From UBA1715 sp045615765 (lineage in GTDB: Bacteria; Bacteroidota; Bacteroidia; Bacteroidales; UBA1715), in assembly GCA_045615765.1 (NCBI GenBank), contig JAZLFM010000004.1, positions 1 to 50,509 on the forward strand: a stretch of DNA of 50,509 bases, in the 5' to 3' direction. This document shows positions 33,924 through 42,294 of the stretch, piece by piece (position 1 is the stretch's first letter; each line of letters opens with the position of its first letter). Both the position numbers and the translations under genes were made by a program. The notes beneath the pieces were generated by a model. The model was not told where the DNA came from and ran no database searches. It was given only the letters and a program-made list of their open reading frames with translations.

Positions 33924-35255
33924 ATGTTTGAGAACTTATCGGAACGATTAGAACGATCGTTCAAATTGTTAAAAGGACAAGGAAAGATTACAGAAATCAA
34001 TGTTGCCGAAACATTGAAGGATGTTCGTCGTGCGTTGCTTGACGCCGATGTTAACTATAAAATTGCAAAACAATTCACCGAAGACGTAAAACAAAAAGCA
34101 CTTGGTCAAAATGTATTGACAGCAGTAAAGCCAGGTGAAATGATGACGAAAATCGTTCACGATGAATTGACTGCATTGATGGGCGGACAAAAAACGGATA
34201 TTAACATCAAAGGAAATCCTGCAGTAATTTTAATGTCTGGTTTGCAAGGTTCTGGTAAGACAACCATGTCGGGTAAGTTGGCAAATATGCTTAAAACTAA
34301 ACAAGGTCGTCATCCTCTTTTGGTTGCGTGTGACGTGTATCGTCCTGCTGCTATCAATCAGTTACAAGTTTTAGGTGAACAGATTGGGGTTCCTGTTTAT
34401 GCCGATCTTTCAAGCAGTAATCCTGTTGATATTGCTCAAGCAGCAATCCGTCAAGCAAAACAAAATGGTCAAGATATTGTGATTGTCGATACTGCTGGTC
34501 GTTTGGCTGTTGACGAAGCAATGATGACTGAAATCTCGAACATTAAAAATGCTATTGATCCACAAGAAATCTTGTTTGTTGTGGATTCCATGACAGGTCA
34601 AGATGCTGTAAATACAGCAAAAGAATTCAACGATAGATTGGATTTTGATGGTGTTGTTCTTACAAAACTTGATGGTGATACTCGTGGTGGTGCGGCTCTT
34701 TCTATTCGTTCGGTAGTGAATAAACCTATAAAGTTTGTTGGTACAGGTGAAAAACTCGAAGCAATCGACATTTTCTACCCTGAACGTATGGCCGATCGTA
34801 TCTTGGGTATGGGTGATATCGTTTCGTTGGTAGAGCGCGCTCAAGAACAATATGACGAAGAAGAGGCAAAGAAACTTCAGAAAAAGATTTCCAAGAATCA
34901 ATTCAATTTCGAAGATTTTCTTGCTCAAATCCAACAAATCAAGAAAATGGGTAACTTAAAAGACCTTGCTTCTATGATTCCGGGTATGGGAAAAGCATTG
35001 AAAAATGTAGATATCGACGATGATGCATTTAAAGGGATTGAAGCAATTATTCGTTCAATGACTCCAGAAGAACGTGCAAATCCTATAATTCTAAATGGTT
35101 CACGTCGTAAGAGAATTGCTTTGGGTAGTGGTACATCGGTACAAGATGTAAATAAACTTATCAAACAATTCGACGAAACAAAGAAAATGATGAAAATGAT
35201 TACTGGCGCCAAAGGCGGTAGAATGATGCAAAGTATGATGCAAAATATGAGATAA
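33924..35255 (+). CDS. ffh: Signal recognition particle GTPase Ffh
   Basis: SRP54 homologue binding signal sequences and SRP RNA, targeting membrane proteins to the translocon. N domain (about 1-90), G domain with P-loop GLQGSGKTTMSGKLA, DTAGRLAVDE and TKLDGDTRGGAAL, then the Met-rich M domain (about 300-443; GMGKALKNVDIDDDA, MTPEERANP, Met-rich tail). The length of 443 is normal. It usually lies beside folD; a restriction-modification pair intervenes here. Confidence 0.97.
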   Translation: MFENLSERLERSFKLLKGQGKITEINVAETLKDVRRALLDADVNYKIAKQFTEDVKQKALGQNVLTAVKPGEMMTKIVHDELTALMGGQKTDINIKGNPAVILMSGLQGSGKTTMSGKLANMLKTKQGRHPLLVACDVYRPAAINQLQVLGEQIGVPVYADLSSSNPVDIAQAAIRQAKQNGQDIVIVDTAGRLAVDEAMMTEISNIKNAIDPQEILFVVDSMTGQDAVNTAKEFNDRLDFDGVVLTKLDGDTRGGAALSIRSVVNKPIKFVGTGEKLEAIDIFYPERMADRILGMGDIVSLVERAQEQYDEEEAKKLQKKISKNQFNFEDFLAQIQQIKKMGNLKDLASMIPGMGKALKNVDIDDDAFKGIEAIIRSMTPEERANPIILNGSRRKRIALGSGTSVQDVNKLIKQFDETKKMMKMITGAKGGRMMQSMMQNMR

Positions 35256-35263
35256 ATCCATAT

Positions 35264-36247
35264 ATGCTTGATATTAAGGAAAAGACATTAGAAGGTTTTA
35301 CATTTATAGATTTGTTTGCAGGTATTGGTGGCTTTCACTATGCGTTGTCATCGTTAGGGGCAGAATGCGTTTTTGCTTCAGAATGGGATAAAGCTGCTCA
35401 AAAGGTGTATTATGAAAATTTTGGGATTGTACCAGCTGGAGATATAACAAAAATTGATGAGTCTTCTATACCTTCTCATGATATTTTATGTGGTGGTTTT
35501 CCGTGTCAAGCATTTTCAATTTCTGGGAATCAAAAAGGATTCGATGATGTTCGAGGAACATTGTTTTTTGATATTGTGAGAATTGCTTCATATCATAAAC
35601 CTAAGGTTCTTTTTCTTGAAAATGTAAAAAATCTCTTAAAACACGATGGTGGAAAAACTTTTAAAGTTATTCAGTCAAAGTTGGAGAATTTAGGATATCG
35701 TGTTTTTTACAAAGTTATGAATTCAAGTAATTTTGGATTACCACAGCATAGAGAAAGAATCTATATTGTTGCATTTAGAGGTGATATTTCAAAAGCAGAG
35801 CATTTTAAATTTCCTACAGGGAATCTTTTCTCTAAACTTTCTGATATTCTTGAAAAACAATGTGATGCAAAAGTTATTGAACGGGATGATATTGTTATAG
35901 AAAAGGATTTTGCATGTACAAAAACCTTATTTGGAGAAATAATACCAAATAAGCCAGTTCAGATTGGAAAGGTAAATAAGGGTGGACAAGGAGAACGAAT
36001 ATATCATCCTTTAGGACATGCAATAACTTTATCTGCCTATGGTGGCGGAGTTGGTTCAAAAACAGGACTATATTTGATAGATGGGAAGGTAAGAAAACTT
36101 TCTCCTCGTGAGTGTGCACGAGTACAGGGTTTCCCTGAGTCATTTAAGATGGATGTAAATAAAAATCAGGCATATAAACAGTTTGGAAATAGTGTTTCCA
36201 TTAATGTGTTGCAAGAAGTTTCAGTTGAATTTTCAAAAGTGTTATAA
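35264..36247 (+). CDS. DNA (cytosine-5)-methyltransferase, M.HhaI-like
   Basis: Transfers a methyl group to cytosine C5 in duplex DNA. Conserved motifs are in order: I DLFAGIGGFHYAL, IV GGFPCQAFSIS with the catalytic Cys (about residue 81), VI ENVKNL, VIII PQHRERIYIVAF, IX RKLSPRECARVQGFP and X QAYKQFGNSVSINVL. Length (327) and many segments, including GGQGERIY and AITLSAYGGG, closely recall M.HhaI (GCGC). I infer GCGC specificity from that and from the HinP1I-like nuclease that follows without a gap. It protects the host. The higher A+T and a position between ffh and folD suggest acquisition. Confidence 0.92.
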   Translation: MLDIKEKTLEGFTFIDLFAGIGGFHYALSSLGAECVFASEWDKAAQKVYYENFGIVPAGDITKIDESSIPSHDILCGGFPCQAFSISGNQKGFDDVRGTLFFDIVRIASYHKPKVLFLENVKNLLKHDGGKTFKVIQSKLENLGYRVFYKVMNSSNFGLPQHRERIYIVAFRGDISKAEHFKFPTGNLFSKLSDILEKQCDAKVIERDDIVIEKDFACTKTLFGEIIPNKPVQIGKVNKGGQGERIYHPLGHAITLSAYGGGVGSKTGLYLIDGKVRKLSPRECARVQGFPESFKMDVNKNQAYKQFGNSVSINVLQEVSVEFSKVL

Positions 36248-36988
36248 ATGAATTTAGTAGATAAAGGATCTCAAACAGCAAAAAACGGATTCAAAAACGA
36301 GGATGATGTTGTAAAAAAGTTTAACAATTGGCGAAAGGATTCTGATGCGAAAAATTGGTTAAGCATAATGAGATATTCTTTGGACGAAATTGAATATGTG
36401 AAAGCAGAAAAACTTTCTGGGTATAAAACAGATGTTCAAGTACAAGTGTCTATAAAGCTTAAGAAGGGGTTAGATGTTGAAAATTTACAGGTAAAATTGG
36501 TGAGTAATATGCAAGGTTTTAATCAAATTGATAAACGCCGAGTTGATACTTATGCTGAGATGTGGAATTTGCCAGAAAAAGTTGTTACTATCCTTAAAAA
36601 ATATACTGGAGAAATATTGCCTACAATTAAAAATCCAAGAGATGAACGAAGAATGTTTGCTGATGAATTCAGGAAAGTAGATCAAAAAATAATCATTACA
36701 TGGTTGACTGATAATAAAGGGTTTATTGTTTCAGATATTTTAAAGGGACGTGGGAAATTAGCTGCAGAATGGATGCTTGTAGCACAGAAGATAGATAAGG
36801 ATTCTCGATGGGTTTTAAAACCAATGAATTATTGTATGAATTTTTTTGCTCAAGGAGATGTTGAGATAACTAAAAAAGGAAATTTTAAAATAGGTCGTAT
36901 TACAATGCAACGAAAAGGTGGAGATGGTGGTCGTGATACTGCAAAAATGTTACAATTTAAAATAAATCCTGCAGAATTATTCAAATGA
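36248..36988 (+). CDS. Type II restriction endonuclease, R.HinP1I-like
   Basis: A 246-residue nuclease strongly resembling R.HinP1I, which cuts G^CGC. Matching regions: the start MNLVDKGSQTAKNGFKNE, the active-site block SGYKTDVQVQV and LQVKLVSN (Asp, then QxK of the PD-(D/E)xK-type fold, about residues 60-83). RGRGKLAAEWMLVAQK and the end RKGGDGGRDTAKMLQFKI also match. It begins one base after the methyltransferase stop, so the two are co-translated. Cleavage of unmethylated foreign DNA is the expected role. No integrase is next to the pair. Confidence 0.92.
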   Translation: MNLVDKGSQTAKNGFKNEDDVVKKFNNWRKDSDAKNWLSIMRYSLDEIEYVKAEKLSGYKTDVQVQVSIKLKKGLDVENLQVKLVSNMQGFNQIDKRRVDTYAEMWNLPEKVVTILKKYTGEILPTIKNPRDERRMFADEFRKVDQKIIITWLTDNKGFIVSDILKGRGKLAAEWMLVAQKIDKDSRWVLKPMNYCMNFFAQGDVEITKKGNFKIGRITMQRKGGDGGRDTAKMLQFKINPAELFK

Positions 36989-37031
36989 TACTTTGTTAAA
37001 AAACTATTTTGTAAAATAATCATAAGATATT

Positions 37032-37904
37032 ATGGAATTAATAGACGGTAAAAAAGTTAGCGAATCAATTAAACAAAATATCGCTAAGGAAGTTGAAGCA
37101 TTAAAAGCAAGAGGCGAGAAAGTTCCTCATTTAGCTGCAATTCTTGTAGGTAATGACGGTGGTAGCGTTACATATGTAAACAACAAGGTGAAATCGTGTG
37201 AACAATGTGGATTTACTTCGACATTGAAAACATTCGACGAAAATATTTCGGAAGAGACTTTGTTGCAAACAGTACGAGAATTCAATAACGATCCAGACAT
37301 TGATGGTTTTATCGTTCAACTACCATTGCCAAAACATATTGATTCACAAAAAGTTATTGAAGCAATCGATCCTACTAAGGACGTTGATGGTTTCCATCCT
37401 ATGAATGTGGGAAAAATGATGATAGGTCTTCCATGTTTCAAATCGGCAACTCCTGCTGGTATTTTGGAATTGTTGAAGTTCTACAATATCGAAACTGCAG
37501 GAAAGCATTGTGTGGTAATTGGTCGAAGCAACATTGTTGGTAAGCCAATGAGCGTGTTGTTAGGTCAAAAAGGCTGGGATTGTACAGTAACATTATGTCA
37601 CAGCCGTACAAAGAATTTGGAAGAAATTTGTGCTTCTGCAGATATTCTAATTGCAGCACTTGGAGCTCCAGGATTTGTTAAGGCAAATATGGTGAAAGAA
37701 GGTGCTGTTGTTATCGACGTTGGAACAACTCGTGTTACCGATGCTACTCGCGAACGCGGATGGCGTTTGTGTGGTGATGTTCAATTTGATGAAGTTGCTC
37801 CAAAATGTAGCTATATAACTCCAGTACCTGGTGGAGTTGGTCCAATGACAATCTGCTCGTTAATGATTAACACATTACAAGCAGCAAGAGGAAAAAAAGC
37901 ATAA
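37032..37904 (+). CDS. folD: Methylenetetrahydrofolate dehydrogenase/cyclohydrolase
   Basis: Bifunctional enzyme interconverting methylene-, methenyl- and formyl-tetrahydrofolate, the one-carbon donors for purines (including the PurH step). The catalytic Lys is in TYVNNKVKSCEQ; the NADP motif is VVIGRSNIVGKPMSVLL; PGGVGPMTICSLM closes the domain. Length 290 is normal. A strong terminator follows. Confidence 0.96.
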   Translation: MELIDGKKVSESIKQNIAKEVEALKARGEKVPHLAAILVGNDGGSVTYVNNKVKSCEQCGFTSTLKTFDENISEETLLQTVREFNNDPDIDGFIVQLPLPKHIDSQKVIEAIDPTKDVDGFHPMNVGKMMIGLPCFKSATPAGILELLKFYNIETAGKHCVVIGRSNIVGKPMSVLLGQKGWDCTVTLCHSRTKNLEEICASADILIAALGAPGFVKANMVKEGAVVIDVGTTRVTDATRERGWRLCGDVQFDEVAPKCSYITPVPGGVGPMTICSLMINTLQAARGKKA

Positions 37905-37920
37905 GAATTCTACTGCATAC

Positions 37921-37956
37921 AAAAAGCCGGTTATCTATTTGATGACCGGCTTTTTT
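37921..37956. terminator. Bidirectional terminator between folD and the type IX cargo gene
   Basis: AAAAAGCCGGTTATC (37921-37935) pairs with GATGACCGGCTTTTT (37941-37955), a 15-bp stem with one G-U pair and loop TATTT, flanked by A- and T-tracts. It can stop folD on + and the convergent gene on -. Confidence 0.9.
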
Positions 37957-37977
37957 ATTATGTATAAAAACTGTGTC

Positions 37978-40900
37978 CTATTCTTTCATAAACATAAGAA
38001 CTTTTGTGCTTCCTTTTGTGGAAATAATGGCAAAATAAGTTCCAATAGAAAGGCTTTCAACTGAGTAACTTGTTCTTCCCGAGCAAGGTAAATTGATAGT
38101 TTTACTATTCATATCAACGAAACGAACAGAGTTATATTCACCAGCAATTGTTATTGTTGTATTTGCTGGATTTGGATAAATGAATAGATTGTTATCATTG
38201 CCACTGATTTGTAATATTTTCACATCTGAATATGAAGATTTCCCATCGAAATCTGTTTGTTTCAAGCGAAAATATACAAGACCTGTTATGTCGTTGATAC
38301 TGTTTACTGTTATAAAATAATCATGTTCTTTAGTAGTTGTGCCAGCACCTTGTGTCCATACCAATGGATTGAAATTCTTACCATCGTATGAATATTCTAT
38401 TTCAAAATAATCATTATTGATTTCCGATGCAGTTGTCCAATTAAACTCTATTGCTTGGCCGTTTTGGGCAACTTCAAAGTTCGTAAGGAGTATAGGTAAA
38501 AGAGTCGCAAACGTTTTGTCAATAGTCGTCTCCCCTTTATTTATACTTACAATTCCAACATCTTTAGAGTGCCCATTATTATTGTTGCTTACTCCTCCTC
38601 TATGAACGTCACCGACAATATGTATGTTTTGTGGGACTTTAAAGTATAGACATGAAGATGATAGCCCTATACCGGCAATTTCAATGTCAGGTATTACTTT
38701 GTAATAGTTGTAGCCATCAGGTGCATCTAAAAGATCGTTCTCGCAATCAATTCCTGCCATAACAGGGCTTTCTACAAATTCCCACTGCATTGGATTATTG
38801 TCAAATGCTGCGGTTCCTGGTGCAACTCCGTTGTTATCATCACTACCTAAAATTATTTCTAACTTAGAATTATTTAATACGGTAAGCCAGTTTTTAGCAG
38901 TACTGGTATGTTGCATATCATATATTAACAAATAAGATGTTTGGTCGCCATCAATAATAACACCGGCATTTTCAAGTATTGTAACATCATCTCCAACAAG
39001 AAATCTAAATTTTACAGATAGCACGCCATTGCTTATGTAAAGTCGTCCCTGTGCTCCTGCATAGTCTGTATTATTTTGTTGATCTTTTGCAATATTTGCA
39101 AAGAAATACTCTACTTGTATATTGGCAAGTCCGTTATCTATAGAGATAAGTTCTATATTTCCCCTGTTCCATAAATTGTATGTTAGAATAGTTCCATTAT
39201 TTATGATAGTGCCTGTTTCAAAATTTTCAAAGTTCTTTTTAGTAGCAGAAGCGTCTAAAGTTGCATTGGAAGGAATTGTAATTGTTCCATAATTTTTCAC
39301 ATCACCTTTAGTAGTTACGGTTATTTTGTCGGATAATTCTAATGTTCCGTTTTCGTTGTTGGTAATACCTCCAGTTAACGTAATATCGTTAGGAATTTGT
39401 AATGTTTTGGCATTGTTAGTGATGCTTGCTGTGATATTAAGTTGCGAGTGTTCACCTTGCGTAACAACATTGGCAACATTTAGTGTTGTAGCAGAAATGG
39501 TTCCATCAATGTTGAGGTTACTGTTTGTTGCATTATTGCTATTAAAGGATTTGGTAGCAGTAACTGTACCATTAATGGTAAGATTACTATTATTGTTGAA
39601 ATTGTTTGAAGTGGTTACAGTCGCACCATCAGCAATAGTAGCAGTTCCGTTGTTTGTGAAATCCTTACATTTGGCAGTCCCTTCAATTGTTAATTCTTTT
39701 CCAGCGTTGTTTGTGAGTGTTCCCGGAATGTCTAAAGTTTTTCCTTCCGGAATGGTAAGCGTTCCGTTATTGGTAATATTTGTTACTGTTAGGTTATAAT
39801 CTCCAGGAAGAGTTAATGTACCATTGTTTGTAAGCGTAGTTGTTATGTTAATGTCGGCGGTATTTGCAATCGTTGTTTCCCCTTTTAGTGCCATGCTTTT
39901 TGCATTAACAGAACCGTCAACTATAAGATTACTATTTTCATTATTGCTATTAAAGGTATTAGTAGTAGTGACAGTACCGTTAACTGTAAGATTACTATTA
40001 TTATTGAAATTGTTTGAAGTGCTTACCGTAGCACCATCAGCAATAGTAGCAGTTCCGTTGTTTGTGAAATCCTTACATTTGGCAGTCCCTTCAATTGTTA
40101 TTTCTTTTCCAGCGTTATTTGTGAGTGTTCCAGCCATAGTTACTGTTTCCCCTTCTGGAATGATAAGTGTTCCGTTATTGGTGATACCTCCGGTTAGTGT
40201 AATATTGTTTGGTATTTTCAACGTATTGGCGTTGTTTGTAATGCTTGCTGTGATGTTAAGTTGAGAATGTTCCCCTTGTGTAACAACATTGGCAACATTT
40301 AATGTTTTAGCAGAAATGGTTCCATCAAGGTTTAGGTTGCTGTTTGTAGCATTGTTGCTATTAAAGGTATTGGTAGCAGTAACTGTACCGTTAATGGTAA
40401 GATTACTATTATTATTGAAATTGTTCAAAGTACTTACCATAGCACCTTCAGCAATGGTTGCAGTTCCATTGTTTGTAAAATCCTTACACTTGGCAGTTCC
40501 TTCAATTGTTAATTCTTTTCCAGCATTGTTTGTGAGTGTTCCAGCCATAGTTACAGTTTTCCCTTCTGGAATGATAAGTGTTCCGTTATTTGTAATACCT
40601 TTAGTAAGTGTAATATCATTAGGGATAAGCAAAGTAGCGGCATTAGTGATGCTTTCAGTGATATTAAGTTGGGAATGTCCACCTTGTGTAACAATGTTTG
40701 CAACATTTAATGTATTTGCAGTGATAGTTCCATTGAGGGTTAGATTACTAGTAATTATATTGCTAGTAAAACTATTGGCAACAGTAACAGAAGCTCCTTC
40801 TGCAATAGTGGTGGTACCTTTGTTAGTGAAGCTTTTTTGAAAGTTTAATGTACCCAAAACTATTAATGTTTTTTCTGCACTTAGGGTATAATCTCCTGTG

Positions 40901-41058
40901 ATAGTACAGACATCATCTTCAGAAAGTGTATAAACATTACCAACATGAGGAAGGTCGGAAATACTAGTGTATTCTTTAGCGCCACAGATTAGCGTTGTTA
41001 GGATTGCATAGAGAATACATACAATTCGAGCAATATGTCGTGAAACCGCTGTGCTCAT
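37978..41058 (-). CDS. Repeat-rich surface protein with type IX sorting domain
   Basis: A 1026-residue exported protein. Signal peptide (about 1-27, ending near LICGAKEY). Residues about 45-600 are Asn/Thr-rich repeats predicted to form a beta-solenoid (GTLTNNAGKE, TNNGTATIA, NSNLTINGTV). Three long copies start at residues 173, 310 and 446 with a shorter diverged one before. A non-repeat region with a lectin/fibronectin-like pattern (about 600-880), including FEIEYSYDGKNF, leads to the C-terminal sorting domain (about 955-1026; LFIYPNPANTTITIAG, GTYFAIIST). The sorting tail directs export through the type IX system and attachment to the surface. An adhesin-like role is inferred. Confidence 0.85.
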   Translation of the reverse strand: MSTAVSRHIARIVCILYAILTTLICGAKEYTSISDLPHVGNVYTLSEDDVCTITGDYTLSAEKTLIVLGTLNFQKSFTNKGTTTIAEGASVTVANSFTSNIITSNLTLNGTITANTLNVANIVTQGGHSQLNITESITNAATLLIPNDITLTKGITNNGTLIIPEGKTVTMAGTLTNNAGKELTIEGTAKCKDFTNNGTATIAEGAMVSTLNNFNNNSNLTINGTVTATNTFNSNNATNSNLNLDGTISAKTLNVANVVTQGEHSQLNITASITNNANTLKIPNNITLTGGITNNGTLIIPEGETVTMAGTLTNNAGKEITIEGTAKCKDFTNNGTATIADGATVSTSNNFNNNSNLTVNGTVTTTNTFNSNNENSNLIVDGSVNAKSMALKGETTIANTADINITTTLTNNGTLTLPGDYNLTVTNITNNGTLTIPEGKTLDIPGTLTNNAGKELTIEGTAKCKDFTNNGTATIADGATVTTSNNFNNNSNLTINGTVTATKSFNSNNATNSNLNIDGTISATTLNVANVVTQGEHSQLNITASITNNAKTLQIPNDITLTGGITNNENGTLELSDKITVTTKGDVKNYGTITIPSNATLDASATKKNFENFETGTIINNGTILTYNLWNRGNIELISIDNGLANIQVEYFFANIAKDQQNNTDYAGAQGRLYISNGVLSVKFRFLVGDDVTILENAGVIIDGDQTSYLLIYDMQHTSTAKNWLTVLNNSKLEIILGSDDNNGVAPGTAAFDNNPMQWEFVESPVMAGIDCENDLLDAPDGYNYYKVIPDIEIAGIGLSSSCLYFKVPQNIHIVGDVHRGGVSNNNNGHSKDVGIVSINKGETTIDKTFATLLPILLTNFEVAQNGQAIEFNWTTASEINNDYFEIEYSYDGKNFNPLVWTQGAGTTTKEHDYFITVNSINDITGLVYFRLKQTDFDGKSSYSDVKILQISGNDNNLFIYPNPANTTITIAGEYNSVRFVDMNSKTINLPCSGRTSYSVESLSIGTYFAIISTKGSTKVLMFMKE
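39355..40542 (-). repeat. Three in-gene tandem repeats of about 410 bp
   Basis: Within the type IX cargo gene three copies start (reading on -) at 40542, 40131 and 39723, spacing 411 and 408 bp (137 and 136 codons). They differ in their second half; the segment KCKDFTNNGTATIA is kept exactly in all three. The last copy diverges near 39355. Recombination could change the number of copies. Confidence 0.85.
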
Positions 41059-41212
41059 ATAAATAACTTAAAGTGGACAAATATATGGTTGCCACACAGC
41101 GGATTGCAAGTGAAAAAGTACTATCGCGAGCAGTTACTTACCAAAGTGTTGATTTTACAATATAAACAATATAAATATCAAACTTGAATTTTTCAATCGG
41201 TTGCTTGAAATT

Positions 41213-41614
41213 TTAGAAATGAATCGCCAGCAATTCTTTGCCTAAATTATGAAGAGCATCTTCTATTTTTTTAATTTGTGCTTGACGAGGCTTATGAAGT
41301 CCAGTAGCATAATGATGTAATTGTTTTTGATTAATACCAGTCATTCGTTCCAAAGCAGATTTGCTAAAAATATCCGAATAGTATTCTAGAAACGATTGAA
41401 CATCTTTTACAAAGATAAATTCAACTTCTTCAAAAGTACGGCCTTCTTCCTTAAAACCTTGTTTTAATGCTTCATAAACAGCATTGAAATCATCTATTGC
41501 TTCAGAGATTGTTTTTCCTTCTCCAATCACTCCATAGTTGAGATTTTCGTCATCTATATAGACGCTATATAAACCGTCAGATGCTATTTCAATATGTGCT
41601 TTAACTTTTCTCAT
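41213..41614 (-). CDS. HicB-like antitoxin with C-terminal HTH, no HicA seen
   Basis: A 133-residue protein. The N-terminal half has the HicB pattern (VKAHIEIASDGLYSVYIDD, GEGKTISEAIDDFNAVYEAL), a partial RNase H-like fold. The C-terminal half (about 85-133; ALERMTGINQKQLHHYATG) is an XRE-like helix-turn-helix, as in DNA-binding HicB proteins that repress their own promoter. HicA, a 60-residue mRNA nuclease, should be adjacent, but neither flank has a frame resembling it. Either the gene is orphaned or it serves as a stand-alone regulator. A strong promoter lies upstream. Confidence 0.75.
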   Translation of the reverse strand: MRKVKAHIEIASDGLYSVYIDDENLNYGVIGEGKTISEAIDDFNAVYEALKQGFKEEGRTFEEVEFIFVKDVQSFLEYYSDIFSKSALERMTGINQKQLHHYATGLHKPRQAQIKKIEDALHNLGKELLAIHF

Positions 41615-41661
41615 CGTTACTTATTCTAATCCTGAATCTCTTTATAGTTCCGTCGCCTTAA

Positions 41662-41691
41662 CAAATATAACTAATTAGTTACACTTTCAAA
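41662..41691 (-). promoter_or_regulatory. Promoter of the HicB-like gene
   Basis: On the minus strand TTTG (41691-41688), an 18-nt spacer, then TATATTTG (41669-41662): a full match to the Bacteroidota -33/-7 consensus, about 48 nt before the ATG at 41614. Confidence 0.65.
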
Positions 41692-41799
41692 ATATAATAC
41701 AAGGAAAATCTATGTAGATTGATTTCCAAAACTTTATTATATTTGTTGCGTATTGCAAAATGCAATATGACATATTAGAAGCATTTCTTGCTTTTTCTT

Positions 41800-41916
41800 C
41801 GAATTGAGAAATTTGGCGATTTACTTGTGAGAAGAAATAAGTGAAGTAATGCTCACGCATAGTGTGGGCTTATCTTATTTCGTTCACAAAAGGTTACGCC
41901 AAATACCTTCAATTCG
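41800..41916. repeat. Imperfect palindromic element (copy 2)
   Basis: This lies in the 332-bp gene-free stretch 41615-41946. Outer arms CGAATTGA/TCAATTCG and TTTGGCG/CGCCAAA, a middle pair TGTGAGAAGAAATAAG/CTTATTTCGTTCACA, and a central hairpin GCTCAC..GTGGGC (41851-41869). The core CTCACGCATAGTGTG followed by GCTTATCT resembles TTCACGCATTGCGTG and GCTTATCT of the element at 20546-20658. It ends 30 nt before the gene for the SSB-tail protein. Outside it the gap holds the HicB-like promoter and AT-rich sequence. Confidence 0.6.
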
Positions 41917-41946
41917 CGGGAGACAGTTAAGTTTCACGCTTTTTTT

Positions 41947-42282
41947 ATGCCTAATAATGTTATACCAATTATGAAAAGAATGCATGGTAAAATGGACAAT
42001 TTTGAGGAAATAGATAAAGGAAAGATATTAGGCTTTCTTAAAGATCTTATAAATAATGCAGAAAGTAAGGAAACAAGAGCAGTTGTTCTGGAAGCATATA
42101 ATTTTCTGGAGAAAAGGGACTTTGAAAATTATGATGATTTTTTACAATATATTTTCGGACTTCAAAGTGAATCTAAGGAGTTAGAAACAAAGAAGTCTAT
42201 TGATACTATTATCAAGGAATTTTTTGCGGTCGATAATGATATAGATGAAGAGATTTCAGATTGTGAAGATTTACCTTTTTAA
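41947..42282 (+). CDS. Small protein ending in an SSB-like acidic tail
   Basis: A 111-residue protein of unknown family, mainly helical and acidic. Its last residues, EEISDCEDLPF, copy the tip of the SSB protein in the same window (TEEDLPF): acidic residues, then Leu-Pro-Phe as the extreme end. In SSB this tip docks onto RecQ, PriA, exonuclease I, RecO and others, so this protein may bind the same partners. The body has no OB fold. ATGs at 41947, 41971 and 41992 are all possible starts. The next gene begins 12 nt downstream, suggesting an operon. Confidence 0.55.
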   Translation: MPNNVIPIMKRMHGKMDNFEEIDKGKILGFLKDLINNAESKETRAVVLEAYNFLEKRDFENYDDFLQYIFGLQSESKELETKKSIDTIIKEFFAVDNDIDEEISDCEDLPF

Positions 42283-42294
42283 AATTGAGATATT

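Noticed and set aside
39326..40840. Three sizeable open frames on + opposite the type IX cargo gene
   Set aside because: They are the mirror of Asn/Thr-rich repeats on the other strand; the products are low-complexity Val/Leu runs with the same repeat period, and the minus frame has a signal peptide and sorting domain.
41615..41760. HicA toxin gene upstream of the HicB-like gene
   Set aside because: All three minus frames were read; only short frames interrupted by stops and a promoter were seen.
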